DNA of 64,000 nucleotides from Corynebacterium xerosis NBRC 16721 = ATCC 373 (lineage in GTDB: Bacteria > Actinomycetota > Actinomycetes > Mycobacteriales > Mycobacteriaceae): positions 1 to 64,000 of the forward strand of contig NZ_BCRD01000002.1 of NCBI RefSeq assembly GCF_001552415.1. The letters run 5' to 3'. The position numbers and the translations under genes are program-made. Every line of letters starts with the position of its first letter. Within the stretch, counting starts at the first letter, position 1. Below the pieces are notes generated by a model, which searched no databases, was not told where the DNA came from, and saw only the letters and a program-made list of their open reading frames with translations. Of this stretch, positions 30,285 to 40,814 are shown one piece after another.

Positions 30285-31534
30285 CCGGCATGGACGCCGC
30301 ACACGGAGACAACGCATCGGATGAACGGGACCTGACCGGGGAACGGGGCGCGCCCGCCGACGGGGACGTCGCGGCCGCCGATCCCACGTTCCCGGGCCTG
30401 CTCGCGCAGACGGTCGATCTGGCGGCGGTGCGGCACAACATCGCGGCGATCAAGAAGGCCTCCGGCGCCCACCGCCTGATGGCCGTGGTCAAGGCCGACG
30501 GCTACTCCCAGGGCGCCCCCGAGGTCGCATGCGCGGCGCTGAACGGCGGCGCCGACCAGCTCGGCGTGGCCACCCTGCAGGAATCGCTGGACCTGCGCGA
30601 GTCGCTGGAACTGCGCGGCACGTCGGCGACGATCCTCGCCTGGCTGTGGCACACCCACGAGGCCCTCGAGCTGGAAGCGGCCGTCGCCTCGGGCATCCAC
30701 GTCGGCGTGCCGTCGGAGGAGCACCTCGCCGCCGTCATCGCCGCCGGCCGCCGCGCCAACGTCCGCCCGCGCGTCACCGCCATCGCCGACACCGGGCTCA
30801 ACCGCTCCGGCATCTCGGTGGTCAACGGCACGTTCGAGCGCGTCGCGCCCCAGTTCGGCGAGGCCCACATGCGCGGCGAGATCGACTGCACGGGCGTGTT
30901 CTCGCACCTGGCCTGCGCCGACGAACCCGACAATCCCGCCAATGACATGCAGGCGGCCAGGTTCCGCGAGGCGGCCGAACTGCTGTCGAAGGCGGGCGTC
31001 GTCAAGCAGATCAACCACCTGTCCAATTCGCCCGGCGCCCTGACCCGCCCCGACCTGTCCTTCGACATGGTCCGCCCCGGCCTGTCCATCTACGGCCTCG
31101 AGCCCGTCGCCGGCCGCACCCACGGCCTGAAGCCCGTGATGCGGTGGGAGGCGCGGATTCCCGTGATCAAGGACGTCCCCGCCGGCGAGGCCGTCAGCTA
31201 CGGCCGCACGTGGACCGCCGAGCGGGACACGCGCACGGCGATCATCCCCTGCGGCTACGCCGACGGCATGCTGCGATCGGCGTCCGGGAAGTTCGAGGTG
31301 TCCATCAACGGCGTGCGCTACCCGCAGGTCGGGCGCGTGTGCATGGACCAGTTCGTCGTCGACCTCGGGCCCGACGCTCCGGTGCGCCCCGGCGACGTCG
31401 CCGTCATCGTGGGCACGCGCGAGGGCGAGCCCACCGCCGACGAGCTCGCCGCCGCGGCCGGCACCATCAACTACGAGATTTTGACCGCACCTCGTGGCCG
31501 AACTCGCAGACGGCACCTGGGGGGCCTTGACTAA
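30281..31534 (+). CDS. alr: Alanine racemase
   Basis: Alr, 417 residues, PLP enzyme making D-alanine for peptidoglycan. The PLP lysine lies in AVVKADGYSQG (Lys71), and the conserved CGYADGM and VCMDQFVVDL are present; it ends ILTAPRGRTRRRHL, matching the mycobacterial C-terminus. ATG 30281 overlaps the nnr stop; ATG 30290 is an alternative. The first 38 residues are an acidic, probably disordered extension. Target of D-cycloserine in related species. Confidence 0.95.
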   Translation: MTGMDAAHGDNASDERDLTGERGAPADGDVAAADPTFPGLLAQTVDLAAVRHNIAAIKKASGAHRLMAVVKADGYSQGAPEVACAALNGGADQLGVATLQESLDLRESLELRGTSATILAWLWHTHEALELEAAVASGIHVGVPSEEHLAAVIAAGRRANVRPRVTAIADTGLNRSGISVVNGTFERVAPQFGEAHMRGEIDCTGVFSHLACADEPDNPANDMQAARFREAAELLSKAGVVKQINHLSNSPGALTRPDLSFDMVRPGLSIYGLEPVAGRTHGLKPVMRWEARIPVIKDVPAGEAVSYGRTWTAERDTRTAIIPCGYADGMLRSASGKFEVSINGVRYPQVGRVCMDQFVVDLGPDAPVRPGDVAVIVGTREGEPTADELAAAAGTINYEILTAPRGRTRRRHLGGLD

Positions 31535-31537
31535 GAT
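31532..31537 (+). promoter_or_regulatory. -10 box of the 31.5 kb hydrolase gene, leaderless transcript
   Basis: TAAGAT, overlapping the alr stop region, ends six bases before ATG 31544, with no ribosome binding site. Confidence 0.6.
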
Positions 31538-31543
31538 TGGCCC

Positions 31544-32596
31544 ATGGCAGGAAATAGCGGGCGCGGCGCGATCCCCGGATGGGGACTCGTGGCGGGCGCG
31601 GGTGCCCTGGCCACGGCGGCCGGCGCGGGCGTCATCGGCTGGCGCGAGCACTGGCTCGCCCGCCACGCCCCGGCCACCCCGCCCGAGCTGCTGACACTGG
31701 GCGACGCCACCTGGTCGGGGACCGTGGAGTCCCTCGACGGCCTGAAGCTGGCCGTCGTCGAGCGCGGATTCCAGACGGCGCCGGTGACCATCGTGTTCAC
31801 CCACGGTTACTGCCAGCGCAAGGATTCCTGGTGCCTGCTGTCGCACCAGTTCCGCAAGAGCTTCGGCGACGAGGCGCGGCTGCTGTTCTGGGACCAGCGC
31901 GGCCACGGCGATTCCGATTACCCCGAGGCCGAGGCCTGCACCATCGGCCACACGGCCGCGGACCTGGCGAGCATCATCCGGGAGCGCATCCCGGCCGGGC
32001 GCATCTTCCTGGTCGGGCATTCGATGGGCGGCATGACCGTGATGTCCTTCGCCCGCCAGTACCCCGACCTGATGAAGCGGGTGTCGGGCGTGGCGCTGCT
32101 GGCCACGGCGTCGGCGGGCCTGTCCAAGGGCGGCATCCCGCAGATGATGCTCGGGCCCGTGGGGCAGGTGCTGACCAAGACCGCGAAGTCCCTGCCGCAG
32201 CTGGCCAATCAGGTCCGGCAGTTGGCCACGATCGGCGAGATGCCCTTCATCCGCGGCGCGTCCTTCGGGGACCAGCGGACGCCGCACGCGATCGTGCAGC
32301 TCAACGAGCAGATGATCGATGACACCTCGGCGACGACCATCATCAATTTCTTCGGCGCACTGCAGCTTCACGACGAATCGGAGGGTGTCGCGGCGTTGGA
32401 GGGTCATCCCGGCGTGGTCATCGCCGGGGACAAGGACCGGATGATCCCGTACGAGAGGGCCGTGGACATCATCGAGGGCTGGCCCGGCGCCCGCCTGGTG
32501 AGGGTGCCCGGCGCCGGCCACATGGTGCAGCTGGAGCAGCCGAAGCTGGTCGGCGAGACCATCGAGACCCTCGTGCGCGAGAACTGGCCGGTGTAG
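31544..32596 (+). CDS. Alpha/beta-hydrolase, membrane-anchored lipase/esterase type
   Basis: A 350-residue alpha/beta hydrolase with an N-terminal hydrophobic segment (about residues 12-32) that could anchor it to the membrane. The nucleophile elbow is GHSMGGM (Ser about 165), the oxyanion segment FTHGYCQR, the acid GDKDRMIP and the His GAGHMVQLE, so the triad is complete. It sits between alr and the tsa genes, an arrangement I recall in corynebacteria. Substrate unknown; envelope lipid is plausible. Confidence 0.85.
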   Translation: MAGNSGRGAIPGWGLVAGAGALATAAGAGVIGWREHWLARHAPATPPELLTLGDATWSGTVESLDGLKLAVVERGFQTAPVTIVFTHGYCQRKDSWCLLSHQFRKSFGDEARLLFWDQRGHGDSDYPEAEACTIGHTAADLASIIRERIPAGRIFLVGHSMGGMTVMSFARQYPDLMKRVSGVALLATASAGLSKGGIPQMMLGPVGQVLTKTAKSLPQLANQVRQLATIGEMPFIRGASFGDQRTPHAIVQLNEQMIDDTSATTIINFFGALQLHDESEGVAALEGHPGVVIAGDKDRMIPYERAVDIIEGWPGARLVRVPGAGHMVQLEQPKLVGETIETLVRENWPV

Positions 32597-32688
32597 CGCC
32601 GCTGGCGTCGGCGGCGGCGTCGGACGGCGGAGTTCGAACCGGAGCGCAACGGTGGCGGAGCGGATCCGGGGTCGGCATTCACGGGCAT

Positions 32689-32694
32689 TACGAT
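32689..32694 (+). promoter_or_regulatory. -10 box of tsaE, leaderless transcript
   Basis: TACGAT ends six bases before the tsaE ATG at 32701. No ribosome binding site intervenes. The rest of the gap from 32597 shows only GC-rich sequence. Confidence 0.55.
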
Positions 32695-32700
32695 GTCCCC

Positions 32701-33222
32701 ATGACTTCCCGCCCCAGCACTTTCCCGGATTCCGGTGAGCGCGTCCTGCCGACCGCCGAGGACATGCGCGCCTTCGGCGAAGAACTCGGAGCCGCGCTGG
32801 TCGCCGGCGACCTGGTCATCCTCGACGGGCCCCTGGGGGCGGGCAAGACGACGCTGACCCAGGGCATCGCCGCGGGGATGGACGTCCGGGGACGCGTGAC
32901 CAGCCCGACCTTCACCATCGCCCGCCATCACCGTGGGCTCGGCGGTGGCCCGGATCTGGTCCACGTCGACGCGTACCGGCTGTTCGGCGAGGAGGGCCCC
33001 GGCGGGGAAGGGGACGGAGCGGGGGGCGCCGCGGCCGGTGGCCTCGACGCCCTCGATGCGCTGGATTCCCTCGATTTGGACACCGACCTGGAAGCCTGCG
33101 TCGTCGTGGCGGAATGGGGCGCCGGTCTGGTGGAGCAACTGTCCGACTCGCACCTGCTGGTGAGCATCGACCGTTCCGCGGCCGACGACTCCCGGAAGGT
33201 GACGTGGCGGCGGGTATCGTGA
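32701..33222 (+). CDS. tsaE: tRNA t6A biosynthesis ATPase TsaE
   Basis: TsaE, 173 residues, the ATPase that drives turnover of the TsaBD complex in threonylcarbamoyl-adenosine formation at tRNA position 37. The P-loop GPLGAGKTT (43-51), TSPTFTI and VHVDAYRL are diagnostic; the VAEWG motif follows. A Gly/Ala/Asp-rich insertion (about residues 98-125) lengthens it relative to E. coli (about 153). The gene leads a tsaE-tsaB-rimI-tsaD cluster as in M. tuberculosis. Confidence 0.93.
   Translation: MTSRPSTFPDSGERVLPTAEDMRAFGEELGAALVAGDLVILDGPLGAGKTTLTQGIAAGMDVRGRVTSPTFTIARHHRGLGGGPDLVHVDAYRLFGEEGPGGEGDGAGGAAAGGLDALDALDSLDLDTDLEACVVVAEWGAGLVEQLSDSHLLVSIDRSAADDSRKVTWRRVS
33215..33220 (+). promoter_or_regulatory. 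Possible internal -10 box for tsaB
   Basis: TATCGT at the end of tsaE ends seven bases before ATG 33228, the same geometry as the other leaderless promoters. Translational coupling to tsaE is the alternative. Confidence 0.35.
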
Positions 33223-33227
33223 CGGGC

Positions 33228-34115
33228 ATGTTCGTACTCGCCGTCGACACGTCCACGCCGCAGGTCACCGCCGGTCTCGTCCGCGTGGCCGAGCTGCCCG
33301 GCGCTGACCTGGCCACCGGCCGGGTGGCCCCCATCATCGAGGAGCTGTCGTCGGCGGGGCACGTGGATGCCCGCGCGCACAACGAAGTGCTCACGCCGTT
33401 GATCCGGCGGTGCCTGGACGACGCCGGGCTGGCGGGCACGGCCGCGACGGCCGTTGGCGCGGTCGTGGTCGGTTGCGGCCCGGGACCGTTCACGGGGTTG
33501 CGGGTCGGCATGGCCACCGCCGCCTCCTTCGCCGATGCGTGGGGAGTGCCCGCGCATGGCGCCTGTTCCCTCGACGCCCTGGCGCTCCCCGGGGGCGATC
33601 CGCTGTCCGGCGACGTCATGGCCGTCACCGACGCGCGGCGGCGCGAGGTGTACGTCGCCGCCTACCGCGACGGGCACCGGATCTGGGGTCCCGCCGTCAT
33701 GTCCGCCGCGGCCTGCGCCGACGCCGTGCTGGAGGACGTGCCGGACTTCGATCCCGCCGCGCTGGTGGGCGACGAAGCCAAATGCGCCGACGTCGCCGCC
33801 GGGTTCGCCGGGGCGTTGGAGGATGCCCCGGCCCCGCGGATCATCGCCGCGTATCCGACCCCGGCGGGCCTGGTCGCCGCGGCCGTCGCGGAGCTCGCGC
33901 ACGAACATGACGACGAGGGCCCGGACGCCGACGGCGACGGGGAACCCGATGACGTGCCCTTCCGCGCCACAGAGGCGTTGGCCGCCCCGGCCGCGCCGCT
34001 GGTGCCGCTGTATCTGCGGCGCCCCGACGCGACGCCGCCGAAGCCGAAACCGAAGTCGCCGGCGATCCCCGATGTTCCGGCCGATGTCGGCCTTTCGTCC
34101 CCGGAGGCCCCGTGA
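33228..34115 (+). CDS. tsaB: tRNA t6A biosynthesis protein TsaB
   Basis: TsaB, 295 residues, an inactive paralogue of TsaD that pairs with it in the t6A complex. The N-terminus FVLAVDTSTPQVTAGLV and the GCGPGPFTGLRVG loop define the family. The C-terminal 40 residues are a Pro/Lys/Ala-rich tail absent from the E. coli protein. ATG 33228 is preferred; GTG 33219 overlapping the tsaE stop would add three residues. The stop overlaps the rimI GTG. Confidence 0.92.
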   Translation: MFVLAVDTSTPQVTAGLVRVAELPGADLATGRVAPIIEELSSAGHVDARAHNEVLTPLIRRCLDDAGLAGTAATAVGAVVVGCGPGPFTGLRVGMATAASFADAWGVPAHGACSLDALALPGGDPLSGDVMAVTDARRREVYVAAYRDGHRIWGPAVMSAAACADAVLEDVPDFDPAALVGDEAKCADVAAGFAGALEDAPAPRIIAAYPTPAGLVAAAVAELAHEHDDEGPDADGDGEPDDVPFRATEALAAPAAPLVPLYLRRPDATPPKPKPKSPAIPDVPADVGLSSPEAP

Positions 34116-34669
34116 CCGGCCCCGTCTCGGGCGCCAACCCGTGTGCCGGCCCGGGCGCGAACCCGGATGAACTGCTCGCCGCCGCCACTTTCGGCCGCCT
34201 GTCGGTGGGCGCCGCGGCCGGTTGCGCGGCGTTGGAAGCCCTGATTTTCGCCGGCGACGACCCGTGGCCGGAGTCGGCGTTCGCCTCGGAGCTGGCCATC
34301 CCGTCCAACCTGTATCTCGGCTGGGTCATTCCCGGCGGCGGCGCGGCGGAGGGGGAGGACCGGGTGCTGGCCTACGGCGGCATCACGCGGCTGGGGCCGG
34401 AGTCTTCGCCGGAGTACGAGATCCACACCATCGCCGTCGACCCGGTGCTGCGCGGCCGTGGCCTGGGCCGCGAGTTGCTGGAGGCGCTGCTCGCCGCCGC
34501 CGACGCCGCGCCCGGCCCGGTGTTCCTGGAGGTCCGCACGGACAACGAGCCGGCGATCGGCATGTACTCCGCGCACGGCTTCGAGACCATCGGCGTGCGC
34601 AAGCGCTACTACCGCCAGTCCGGCGCCGACGCGTACACGATGTGCCGTCCCGCCCCCGGCGAGTCGTAG
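34112..34669 (+). CDS. rimI: Ribosomal protein S18-alanine N-acetyltransferase RimI
   Basis: A 185-residue GNAT acetyltransferase starting at GTG 34112, overlapping the tsaB stop. The acetyl-CoA motif VLRGRGLGRELL is near residue 112, and the C-terminal MYSAHGFETIGVRKRYY is typical of RimI. RimI acetylates the N-terminus of S18; actinobacterial homologues are broader. It lies between tsaB and tsaD, as in Rv3420c. Confidence 0.9.
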   Translation: MTGPVSGANPCAGPGANPDELLAAATFGRLSVGAAAGCAALEALIFAGDDPWPESAFASELAIPSNLYLGWVIPGGGAAEGEDRVLAYGGITRLGPESSPEYEIHTIAVDPVLRGRGLGRELLEALLAAADAAPGPVFLEVRTDNEPAIGMYSAHGFETIGVRKRYYRQSGADAYTMCRPAPGES

Positions 34670-34672
34670 AAT
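34667..34672 (+). promoter_or_regulatory. -10 box of tsaD, leaderless transcript
   Basis: TAGAAT, overlapping the rimI stop codon, ends six bases before ATG 34679. There is no ribosome binding site. Confidence 0.55.
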
Positions 34673-34678
34673 CCGGGC

Positions 34679-35818
34679 ATGACCACCACCAGCCCCGGCA
34701 CGCAGTCCCGCACGATCCTGGCCGTCGAGAGTTCCTGCGACGAGACCGGCGCCGCCGTGATGCGCGTGACCTGGGACGAGGCGCTGCCCGCGGAGGAGGA
34801 AGGGTCGGCGGTCCGCCCCCGCGTGGAGACGTTGTCCGACGTCGTCGCTTCGTCGATGGAGCAGCACGCCCGCTTCGGCGGCGTGGTGCCGGAGATCGCC
34901 TCGCGCGCGCATCTCGAGGCCCTGCAGCCGGTGGTCCGGGAGGCTTTGCGACGGGCCGGGGAGGCTCTCGGCCCGGCCGCGGGCCAGGGGCGTTTCATTC
35001 CGGATTGCGTGGCCGCCACCGTCGGGCCAGGTCTGGCGGGTGCGCTGTTGGTCGGCTCCGCCGGCGCCAAGGCGTATGCGGCGGCGTGGGACGTGCCGTT
35101 CTACGGGGTCAACCACCTCGGCGGGCACGTGGCGATCGGCGCGCTCGACGGCGCGGACCTGACCAACGCGGTGGCGCTGCTGGTCTCCGGCGGCCACACG
35201 CAGCTGCTGCACGTGCGCGGGGCGGGCCGCCCGATGACGGAGCTGGGTTCGACGCTCGACGATGCCGCCGGCGAGGCGTACGACAAGGTCTCGCGGCTGC
35301 TGGGCCTGGGCTACCCCGGTGGCCCGGTCATCGACCGGCTGGCCAAGCAGGGCGACCCGGCTGCGGTGAAGTTCCCCCGCGGCATGATGCGCCCGCAGGA
35401 CTCCCGCCACGATTTCTCCTTCTCCGGGCTGAAGACCTCCGTGGCCCGCTACGTCGAGTCGGCCGAACGCGAGGGTCGGGTCATCGACATGGCCGACACG
35501 TGCGCGTCGTTCCAGGAGGCGGTGTGCGACGTGCTCACCTTCAAGGCGGTGCGTGCCGCGAAGGACGTCGGCGCCACGACGCTGCTGCTGGGCGGGGGAG
35601 TGGCCGCCAATTCGCGGCTGCGCGAACTCGCGGCGCAGCGCTGCGCCGAGGCCGGTCTGACGCTGCACGTGCCGCCGATGCGGCTGTGCACCGACAACGG
35701 CGTGATGATCGGCGCCATCGCCGCCCACCTCATCGCCGCCGGCGCCGAGCCCTCCGGCTACGGCTGCGCGACGGACCCGTCGATGCCGGTGGAGGAACCC
35801 ATCGTGGTGGCCGGTTGA
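34679..35818 (+). CDS. tsaD: tRNA N6-adenosine threonylcarbamoyltransferase
   Basis: TsaD, 379 residues, catalytic subunit transferring threonylcarbamoyl to A37 of ANN-decoding tRNAs. It shows [15 protein letters not shown] at the N-terminus, the metal-binding [10 protein letters not shown] histidines, VSGGHTQL, and the C-terminal [12 protein letters not shown] and CTDNGVMIG. An insert of about 15 residues ([13 protein letters not shown]) follows the first strand. Essential in most bacteria. Confidence 0.95.
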   Translation: MTTTSPGTQSRTILAVESSCDETGAAVMRVTWDEALPAEEEGSAVRPRVETLSDVVASSMEQHARFGGVVPEIASRAHLEALQPVVREALRRAGEALGPAAGQGRFIPDCVAATVGPGLAGALLVGSAGAKAYAAAWDVPFYGVNHLGGHVAIGALDGADLTNAVALLVSGGHTQLLHVRGAGRPMTELGSTLDDAAGEAYDKVSRLLGLGYPGGPVIDRLAKQGDPAAVKFPRGMMRPQDSRHDFSFSGLKTSVARYVESAEREGRVIDMADTCASFQEAVCDVLTFKAVRAAKDVGATTLLLGGGVAANSRLRELAAQRCAEAGLTLHVPPMRLCTDNGVMIGAIAAHLIAAGAEPSGYGCATDPSMPVEEPIVVAG

Positions 35819-35831
35819 CGGTCGCGGTCGG

Positions 35832-36002
35832 CTAGCGGGTGTCGACGTTGTCCTCGTCGGGGCGGCGGCCCTCTTCGGCCGCCTCCGCGACTTCGGCGTC
35901 GTAGCCCTTCTGCTTTCCGATGAACAGGCGCGCGACCACCGCGAAACCGACGATGAAGACGGCGATGACGATCATCGCGATGACGAGGACGGTCGTGGAC
36001 AT
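35832..36002 (-). CDS. 56-residue single-helix membrane protein
   Basis: A small protein starting MSTTVLVIAMIVIAVFIVGF, one N-terminal membrane helix followed by an acidic cytoplasmic tail rich in Asp, Glu and Arg. AAGGAGC at seven bases upstream supports ATG 36002; longer upstream frames lack support. It is convergent with tsaD and divergent from groES. No family recognised. Confidence 0.75.
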   Translation of the reverse strand: MSTTVLVIAMIVIAVFIVGFAVVARLFIGKQKGYDAEVAEAAEEGRRPDEDNVDTR

Positions 36003-36108
36003 GATGTGCTCCTTGGCCGGGATCGGGCCCGGTCGGGGTGGGGGCGCGTACGACGTCCACGGTAACCGCGATTGCGCGGGCCGTCGCAAAGCCCTGCACC
36101 CGCCCATG

Positions 36109-36142
36109 TTGAGTGCTGGCACTCGCGCGAGTAGAGTGCCAG
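36109..36142 (+). promoter_or_regulatory. groESL promoter with CIRCE operator (HrcA)
   Basis: CTGGCACTC-N9-GAGTGCCAG (36116-36142) is a perfect-arm CIRCE element, the operator of the heat-shock repressor HrcA. It overlaps a promoter with -35 TTGAGT (36109-36114), 17-base spacer and -10 TAGAGT (36132-36137). A leader of about 145 nt follows before groES. HrcA itself is not in the window. Confidence 0.92.
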
Positions 36143-36287
36143 CCAAGGTTGTTTGACACACAGTTGTTCACCCGCGACGACGGCTGTGCACGGCAGACCA
36201 ACCGGCACAAGAACATCAACCAGGCGCCCGACGCCCCGCCCGATGACTCGGGCCGCGGCGGGTGCCCCGCTCATGGAGGAATTCATC

Positions 36288-36587
36288 GTGGCGAACGTCA
36301 ACATCAAGCCGCTCGAGGACCGCGTCCTGGTCCAGATCAACGAGGCCGAGACCACCACCGCATCCGGCCTGGTCATCCCCGACTCCGCGAAGGAGAAGCC
36401 GCAGGAGGCCACCGTCATCGCCGTGGGCCCCGGCCGCTGGGCGGACGACGACGACCGCATCCCGATGGACGTCAAGGAGGGTGACGTCGTCATCTTCTCC
36501 AAGTACGGCGGCACCGAGCTGAAGTACCAGGGCGAGGAGTTCCTGCTCCTGTCCCAGCGCGACATCCTCGCGGTCATCGAGAAGTAA
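36288..36587 (+). CDS. groES: Co-chaperonin GroES
   Basis: GroES, 99 residues, forms the heptameric lid of Gro[17 protein letters not shown] and [14 protein letters not shown] define the family, and the mobile loop includes the Ile-Pro. GTG 36288 has GGAGGA seven bases upstream; earlier in-frame ATGs lack such a site. It is 12 bases from groEL in a CIRCE-controlled operon. Confidence 0.97.
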   Translation: MANVNIKPLEDRVLVQINEAETTTASGLVIPDSAKEKPQEATVIAVGPGRWADDDDRIPMDVKEGDVVIFSKYGGTELKYQGEEFLLLSQRDILAVIEK

Positions 36588-38207
<1,620 letters not shown>

Positions 38208-38235
38208 CCGCGGGTCGACCCCTTGGCTTCACGAC

Positions 38236-38265
38236 GCCCCATCCGGCCTATAGGTCGGGTGGGGC
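38236..38265 (+). terminator. Terminator of groESL
   Basis: GCCCCATCCGGCC (38236-38248), loop TATA, then GGTCGGGTGGGGC (38253-38265) form a stem with two G-U pairs. It starts 29 bases after the groEL stop and overlaps a GCTTCACGACG motif (38226-38236). The trailing T-tract is weak. Confidence 0.6.
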
Positions 38266-38311
38266 GCCGTCGCGTTTCGGGGTGATCCGATGGCGCGGCA
38301 CCGGGGCAACG

Positions 38312-38339
38312 AAAAAGCCGCACCCGAAGGGGGTGCGGC
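38312..38339 (-). terminator. Terminator of the whiB gene
   Basis: On the minus strand GCCGCACCC-CCTTC-GGGTGCGGC is a perfect 9-bp stem followed by TTTTT. It lies just after the stop of the minus-strand whiB gene. Confidence 0.92.
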
Positions 38340-38346
38340 GGGGATC

Positions 38347-38664
38347 TCAGGCCAGGACCGTTTCGCGGACCTTGTCGCGGCGGCGGCGCGGGCGGCTGCG
38401 GAGGATCTCGGAGCGCTCGGCTTCGCTCATGCCGCCCCAGATGCCGTAGGGCTCGCCGACGGCCAGGGCGTGGGCGCGGCACTGCTCGAGCACCGGGCAC
38501 GCTTGGCAGATCGACTTGGCCCGCATCTCCCGCATGGCGCGGGCGCGGCCGCGCTCACCCTCGGGATGGAAGAACACGGACGAGTCGGCGCCCCGGCAGG
38601 AGCCGTGGAGCTGCCAGTCCCACAGGTCCGCGTTCGGTCCGGGAAGGTGGTCGATGTGCGTCAT
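38347..38664 (-). CDS. WhiB-family iron-sulfur transcriptional regulator (WhiB3 position)
   Basis: A 105-residue WhiB protein with the four [4Fe-4S] cysteines at 23, 53, 56 and 62 (C-X29-C-X2-C-X5-C), the GIWGG turn at about 74-78, and a basic C-terminal tail (RSRPRRRRDK) for DNA contact. WhiB proteins bind region 4 of the main sigma factor and respond to redox or nitric oxide. Position between groEL1 and sigD equals that of M. tuberculosis whiB3 (Rv3416). ATG 38664 has AGGAG ten bases upstream. Confidence 0.93.
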   Translation of the reverse strand: MTHIDHLPGPNADLWDWQLHGSCRGADSSVFFHPEGERGRARAMREMRAKSICQACPVLEQCRAHALAVGEPYGIWGGMSEAERSEILRSRPRRRRDKVRETVLA

Positions 38665-39172
38665 GGCCGGAAATCTCCTAGGGAAACACTCGTGTGTGCG
38701 CAAGGCACGGATCGGCGCCCGCGATCGCGGGCCCCGGGTGCGTCGCCCCGGGTCGGGGCGTCCACGGCGGCCAGTGTGGGCCGGAATTGTTAACCATTGG
38801 TTAAGTCCCGGGAACGAATCGGAAGATTCGGGGCGCAGTTTGGGAGAACTTCCGGTGCGTGCCGAAAATGGGCTCGCCGAAAGTGTTCTGGGTCACCGTC
38901 GATGGTGCCGGTGTCGCAGATGTGCCGAGTGCGACGTTACCCGTGGGGTAGAATCGGCTTGCATTGGCGGTGCGAGCGTGCACCATCGGTTTCGCACGGT
39001 TTCGTCTCCGGTTTCGATTCCGGCCCCGTTCCCGGGCCTCCATCGGAGCGCGTTCCCGGGCCGGCGCCCGGAACGTGGGGCCGATCGGTCGGGCCGCCGC
39101 CGAACGCCTGGATCCGCCGCAGCCCCGGCGGACGCGGTGGCCCCCGCCGGTAACGGGGAGGGAAGGAAAGGC
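38665..39172. promoter_or_regulatory. Divergent whiB / sigD control region
   Basis: This 508-base gap carries no protein I can support, although a frame continuous with sigD stays open through it. A palindrome-like GTTAACCATTGGTTAA at 38789-38804 lies upstream of whiB, and a -10-like TAGAAT at 38949-38954 is the best candidate for sigD, leaving a leader of about 210 nt. A GGGAGGGAAGGAAAGG site ends just before the sigD ATG. Confidence 0.4.
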
Positions 39173-39766
39173 ATGTCCGACGATGACGTGATCCGCGGTT
39201 TGGTGCGGCGCGCCGTCGACGGCGATTCCGGGGCCTTCGATTCCCTGATGCGCCACATCCACGGGCCAATCGTCCGCTACTGCCGAGCCCGCATCGGGCA
39301 GAACGGCACCATCTCGGCCGACGACGTCGCACAGGACACGCTTTTCGCCGTGGCCAATTCCTTGAGCCGGTACACCGATCGCGGCCGCCCGTTCATGGCC
39401 TACGTGTACGGGGTCGCCTCCCACAAGGTCGCGGATGCCCATCGCGCGGGGGCGAGGGACCTGTCCCACCCCTACGAAACGCTTCCCGATACCCCCGTTT
39501 CGGGTAATGGCCCGGAAGAAGCGGTGCTCCTGGGCGATGCGGGTAACGAAGTCAGCCGACTGCTCGATTCATTGAGTGACAAGGCCCGCGACATCATCAT
39601 TCTTCGCGTGTTCGAGGGGCTGCCGGCCGAAGAGGTCGCGCAGCTCGTCGGAAGCACGCCGGGTGCGGTCCGCGTCGCCCAACACCGTGCGTTGGCGAAG
39701 CTGCGCGCGGTGGTCGAAGAAGAAGCGTCGCGTGAACATCCGGGTGAAAACCGGAGGGCGCGCTGA
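39173..39766 (+). CDS. sigD: RNA polymerase sigma-70 family factor SigD
   Basis: An ECF-size sigma factor of 197 residues with region 2 (about 15-90, including DVAQDTLFAVANSLSRY) and region 4 (about 135-190, AEEVAQLVGSTPGAVRVAQH). It is followed after two bases by an rsdA-type anti-sigma gene. In C. glutamicum and M. tuberculosis SigD controls cell-envelope genes, including mycomembrane and arabinogalactan functions. ATG 39173 follows a run of purine-rich Shine-Dalgarno sequence. Confidence 0.92.
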   Translation: MSDDDVIRGLVRRAVDGDSGAFDSLMRHIHGPIVRYCRARIGQNGTISADDVAQDTLFAVANSLSRYTDRGRPFMAYVYGVASHKVADAHRAGARDLSHPYETLPDTPVSGNGPEEAVLLGDAGNEVSRLLDSLSDKARDIIILRVFEGLPAEEVAQLVGSTPGAVRVAQHRALAKLRAVVEEEASREHPGENRRAR

Positions 39767-39768
39767 CC

Positions 39769-40809
39769 ATGGACGAGCTCGGGAAGCACGAGAAGGAGGC
39801 AGAGATGGTCGATCGCCGTGACCGCCGGTACGCCGGACGGGACGACGCCGTCTCGGGCGTCGAGAGGATGCCCACTCCGCAGGAACTGGCGGCGGACGAT
39901 CGTTTCCTCGACGATCTCGCGGCCGGCCGCCGCGACGTGTCCGGTGCCGGCGTCTACGGCACCGACTCCTACCTCGCGTCGTTGATCGCGGATGCCCGCG
40001 ACGCCGTCGACTCCGAGCTGCCGCCGCTGCCCGCCATCGATCCGGGCGTCGCCGTCGCGCATCGCGACGTCGTCGACGTCGAGGTCGTGCCCGCAGATTC
40101 AGACGCAGACGCAGACTCGGACGCAGTCGTGGATGTGGACGCCGACGCCGATGCGGATTCCGTCTCCGGTGGCACCGTCCCGGGCGGGGCCGCCAACGGC
40201 GGCGGCGCCGTGGTCCGCGGGCCCTCCTCCTGGTGGAAGCCGTCGCGCATGGGCAGTGCCCTGATCGGCGCGGCGGCGTCGTTGGCCCTGGTCGCCGGCG
40301 GCCTGTCCGCCGTGCACTCGGCCGCCCCGGGCAGCGCCCTGTGGCCCGCCCGCACCGCGATGTTCGGCGATCGTTCCGTGGAAATGGAACTCGCGTCGAC
40401 GCTCGACGAGGCGGGCGCGGCCAGCGACGCCGGCGACGTCGAACGTGCGCAGGAGCTCCTCGAGCGCGCAGAGCGCCTCATGGCGGAAGTCGGCGAGGCC
40501 GACCGTCCCGCGCTGGAAAGCCAGATGCGCGAAACGGTGGAGAAGGTGCGCACCGTCACCCGCGCCCCGGAGACCGTGACCAACGAGCGCACGACCACGC
40601 GCCGCGAGACGCAGACCCTCGAGCCCGGAACGGTCACGCACACCGAGGTCCGCACGGAAACGGTGACCGAGACCGTCACCCGGTCCGCGGACCCGTCGTC
40701 GTCGGCCACCTCCGAGTCGGAGGGGACCCCGTTGAACAACGGGCACGCGCCGGTGCCCACCATCGACCCGGAACCCCTGGGGCCGATTCCTCCCATCCCG
40801 GGCCAGTAA
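39769..40809 (+). CDS. rsdA: Anti-sigma-D factor RsdA
   Basis: A 346-residue membrane anti-sigma factor. The SigD-binding segment (about 34-80, TPQELAADDRFLDDLAAG) is followed by an acidic Asp/Ala/Val repeat (about 105-128), one membrane helix near 163-183 (GSALIGAAASLALVAGG), an extracytoplasmic helical domain rich in Glu/Ala and a Thr/Val/Arg-rich repeat tail ending in Pro. ATG 39805 has an excellent AAGGAGG site and may be the true start, losing 12 residues. Release of SigD would need regulated proteolysis. Confidence 0.88.
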   Translation: MDELGKHEKEAEMVDRRDRRYAGRDDAVSGVERMPTPQELAADDRFLDDLAAGRRDVSGAGVYGTDSYLASLIADARDAVDSELPPLPAIDPGVAVAHRDVVDVEVVPADSDADADSDAVVDVDADADADSVSGGTVPGGAANGGGAVVRGPSSWWKPSRMGSALIGAAASLALVAGGLSAVHSAAPGSALWPARTAMFGDRSVEMELASTLDEAGAASDAGDVERAQELLERAERLMAEVGEADRPALESQMRETVEKVRTVTRAPETVTNERTTTRRETQTLEPGTVTHTEVRTETVTETVTRSADPSSSATSESEGTPLNNGHAPVPTIDPEPLGPIPPIPGQ

Positions 40810-40814
40810 CCGGC

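Noticed and set aside
38789..38804. GTTAACCATTGGTTAA as a SigD autoregulatory promoter
   Set aside because: It does not fit the GTAAC...CGAT SigD pattern with proper spacing and lies far from the sigD start.
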